Positions 63,158-64,000 of a DNA stretch of 64,000 nucleotides are shown one piece after another; the stretch's first letter is position 1; each line of letters starts with the position of its first letter. The translations under genes and the position numbers were made by a program. This stretch comes from Picochlorum sp. 'celeri' (taxonomy: Eukaryota > Chlorophyta > Trebouxiophyceae). The stretch lies in contig JAACMV010000006.1 of assembly GCA_010909725.1 (NCBI GenBank), forward strand, positions 62,001-126,000, given 5' to 3'. Under the pieces are notes generated by a model. That model searched no databases and was not told the DNA's origin. It worked only from the letters and a program-made list of their open reading frames with translations.

Positions 63158-63775
63158 AGTTCAATGTGAAAAGGATACTCTTATTTAGCAATGAGGGAAA
63201 GTAACATTGAATATTCATATACTTGAGGACAAAGCTACAACAAGCGAGGATGAAATCGAGTATTCTATACATGATACAGACGATGAGAGCCAGAATGAAG
63301 AGCCATCAGAAGGAGACCATGCCTATGACCCATCCAATCATCCCAGGGGAAGGAGGTCTGGAACAAGATCAAGCAATCGATCATAACCACGTCTATCTTT
63401 GGACGTCTACAGCATCTAAGGGGTTTATTTACATCTATTGTAATCTATTGCACACTGTTTCCACCCCAGATCGGCGAGAAATCCAATTTTGGCACTCGAA
63501 AACTTTGCAGGACAAGAAAAGGAGGGAAAATCCTGAAATCACGAAGAGTTAGCGGCGGTACAGTATGTTGATGGACCTGTAAGAATATTCTATGTGCTGT
63601 ATATGGTATGGAAAATATTTTCCATCAATGAAGTAACCCGGATTCAGATAGGCTTGTCTGAAAACTTTGCGTGTTTTTCGGCATCACTGTACCACATCAT
63701 TTACTGTCGTGGTATAAAAAGAAGAAAGAAAGGAATAATAAAGAAAGAAAAGAATAATCTCAATTATCTTTGAGA
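63158..63775. other. Gap before the second metalloprotease copy
   Basis: 618 bp with the promoter of the second pappalysin-like gene. An ATG-less open frame at 63207-63386 encodes an acidic then basic peptide (SEDEIEYSIHDTDDESQNEE, RGRRSGTRSSNRS), possibly a scrap of retroelement polyprotein. The ATG frame 63223-63552 overlaps it and is not convincing. Confidence 0.35.
63713..63720 (+). promoter_or_regulatory. TATA box of the second pappalysin-like gene
   Basis: TATAAAAA lies 56 bp before the ATG at 63776, preceded by C/T-rich sequence and followed by a purine-rich leader. Confidence 0.5.
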
Positions 63776-64000
63776 ATGAAGATTATTTTATCGTATCTGT
63801 TGAGCGTCTGCATCAATGTCGTCCTCGGGAAGATCCCCCTGGACAACTGGAGTTGTGGGACTCACCAGTCTCCTGCAGCAATAAATTCAGTATTATCCTC
63901 TCAAAAAAATGTTTTTGGAAACACCTTGTATCAGATTTCAAACGCATCGGCACGTTCCGACATAATTGCTAAGATTACCTGGCAAGAGGCCAAAATTAAG
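63776..64000 (+). CDS. Pappalysin-like metalloprotease, copy 2 (cut by the window end)
   Basis: Starts at ATG 63776 and stays open for 75 codons to the end of the window. Signal peptide MKIILSYLLSVCINVVLG, then NWSCGTHQSPAAINSVLSSQ, which aligns without gaps to copy 1 (GWSCGTHSTPTAVESVLSSQ), and KNVFGNTLYQISNAS against RNIFGRALYEIENTT. About half the residues match. The catalytic part lies outside the window. Same strand and about 5.3 kb from the end of copy 1, so this is probably a local duplication. Confidence 0.8.
   Translation, partial: MKIILSYLLSVCINVVLGKIPLDNWSCGTHQSPAAINSVLSSQKNVFGNTLYQISNASARSDIIAKITWQEAKIK

Noticed and set aside
63223..63552. 109-codon plus-strand ORF
   Set aside because: Overlaps an acidic open frame with more protein-like composition, and has no recognisable features itself.
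1..64000. tRNA or other standard RNA genes
   Set aside because: I scanned intergenic stretches for A/B-box-like sequences and cloverleaf arms and found none I could support; a covariance-model scan would be decisive.

Overview
This is eukaryotic nuclear DNA, most likely from a compact-genome green alga. Proteins that point to a plastid-bearing green-lineage cell are an ALB3-type thylakoid insertase, a plastid bL21 ribosomal protein with a transit peptide, a plant-type acyl-CoA-binding/kelch protein, a PRP38 carrying the Hub1-binding HIND element at its C-terminus, a MOR1-type TOG protein and a GT61 glycosyltransferase. Genes are densely packed on both strands and carry zero to three short introns (50-231 bp, GT..AG). 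Several donors read GTGCGT, and TGTAA lies at or just after many stop codons; both habits are known from chlorophytes. The species cannot be named from the sequence alone.

Layout. 0.2-12.9 kb: DDX51/Dbp6-type helicase, CMGC kinase, U-box/WD40 protein, SBP2-like L7Ae protein, ACBP-kelch, SnRK2-like divergent kinase, RNase H1. 13.5-15.2 kb: an unrecognised spliced minus-strand gene and a stretch packed with inverted repeats. 15.2-23.4 kb: GNAT acetyltransferase, PRP38, RAD17, a thioredoxin-fold protein, NECAP, CCT5 and biotin-protein ligase. 23.7-33.8 kb: complex I subunit NDUFA2, XMAP215/MOR1, SNIP1/DDL FHA protein, ALB3 and a methyltransferase. 33.9-43.4 kb: PP4R3/SMEK, a 124-residue unknown, a protein resembling the C-terminal half of large SPL proteins, a coiled-coil protein, plastid bL21 and the acetyl-CoA transporter SLC33A1. 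44-55.4 kb: GT2-type glycosyltransferase, class 3 lipase, SWR1/PIE1 remodeller, TMEM205-like membrane protein and a double Dabb-domain protein.

55.4-64 kb is different: wide gene-poor gaps, two copies of a secreted pappalysin-like metalloprotease (the second cut by the window end), a trypsin-like protease with an acidic tyrosine-rich repeat insert, a GT61 enzyme and a decayed tyrosine recombinase. It reads as an accessory region shaped by duplication and mobile DNA, next to an otherwise housekeeping chromosome.

Most genes serve unrelated housekeeping roles: RNA processing (DDX51, PRP38, SNIP1), chromatin and checkpoint (PIE1, RAD17, PP4R3), plastid biogenesis (ALB3, bL21c), lipid and acetyl metabolism (ACBP, lipase, SLC33A1, biotin ligase), and cytoskeleton and folding (MOR1, CCT5). 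Head-to-head pairs share short promoters and tail-to-tail pairs often lie within 1-65 bp. For many genes I joined the exons by hand from reading frame, splice signals and family conservation; each entry gives its exons.
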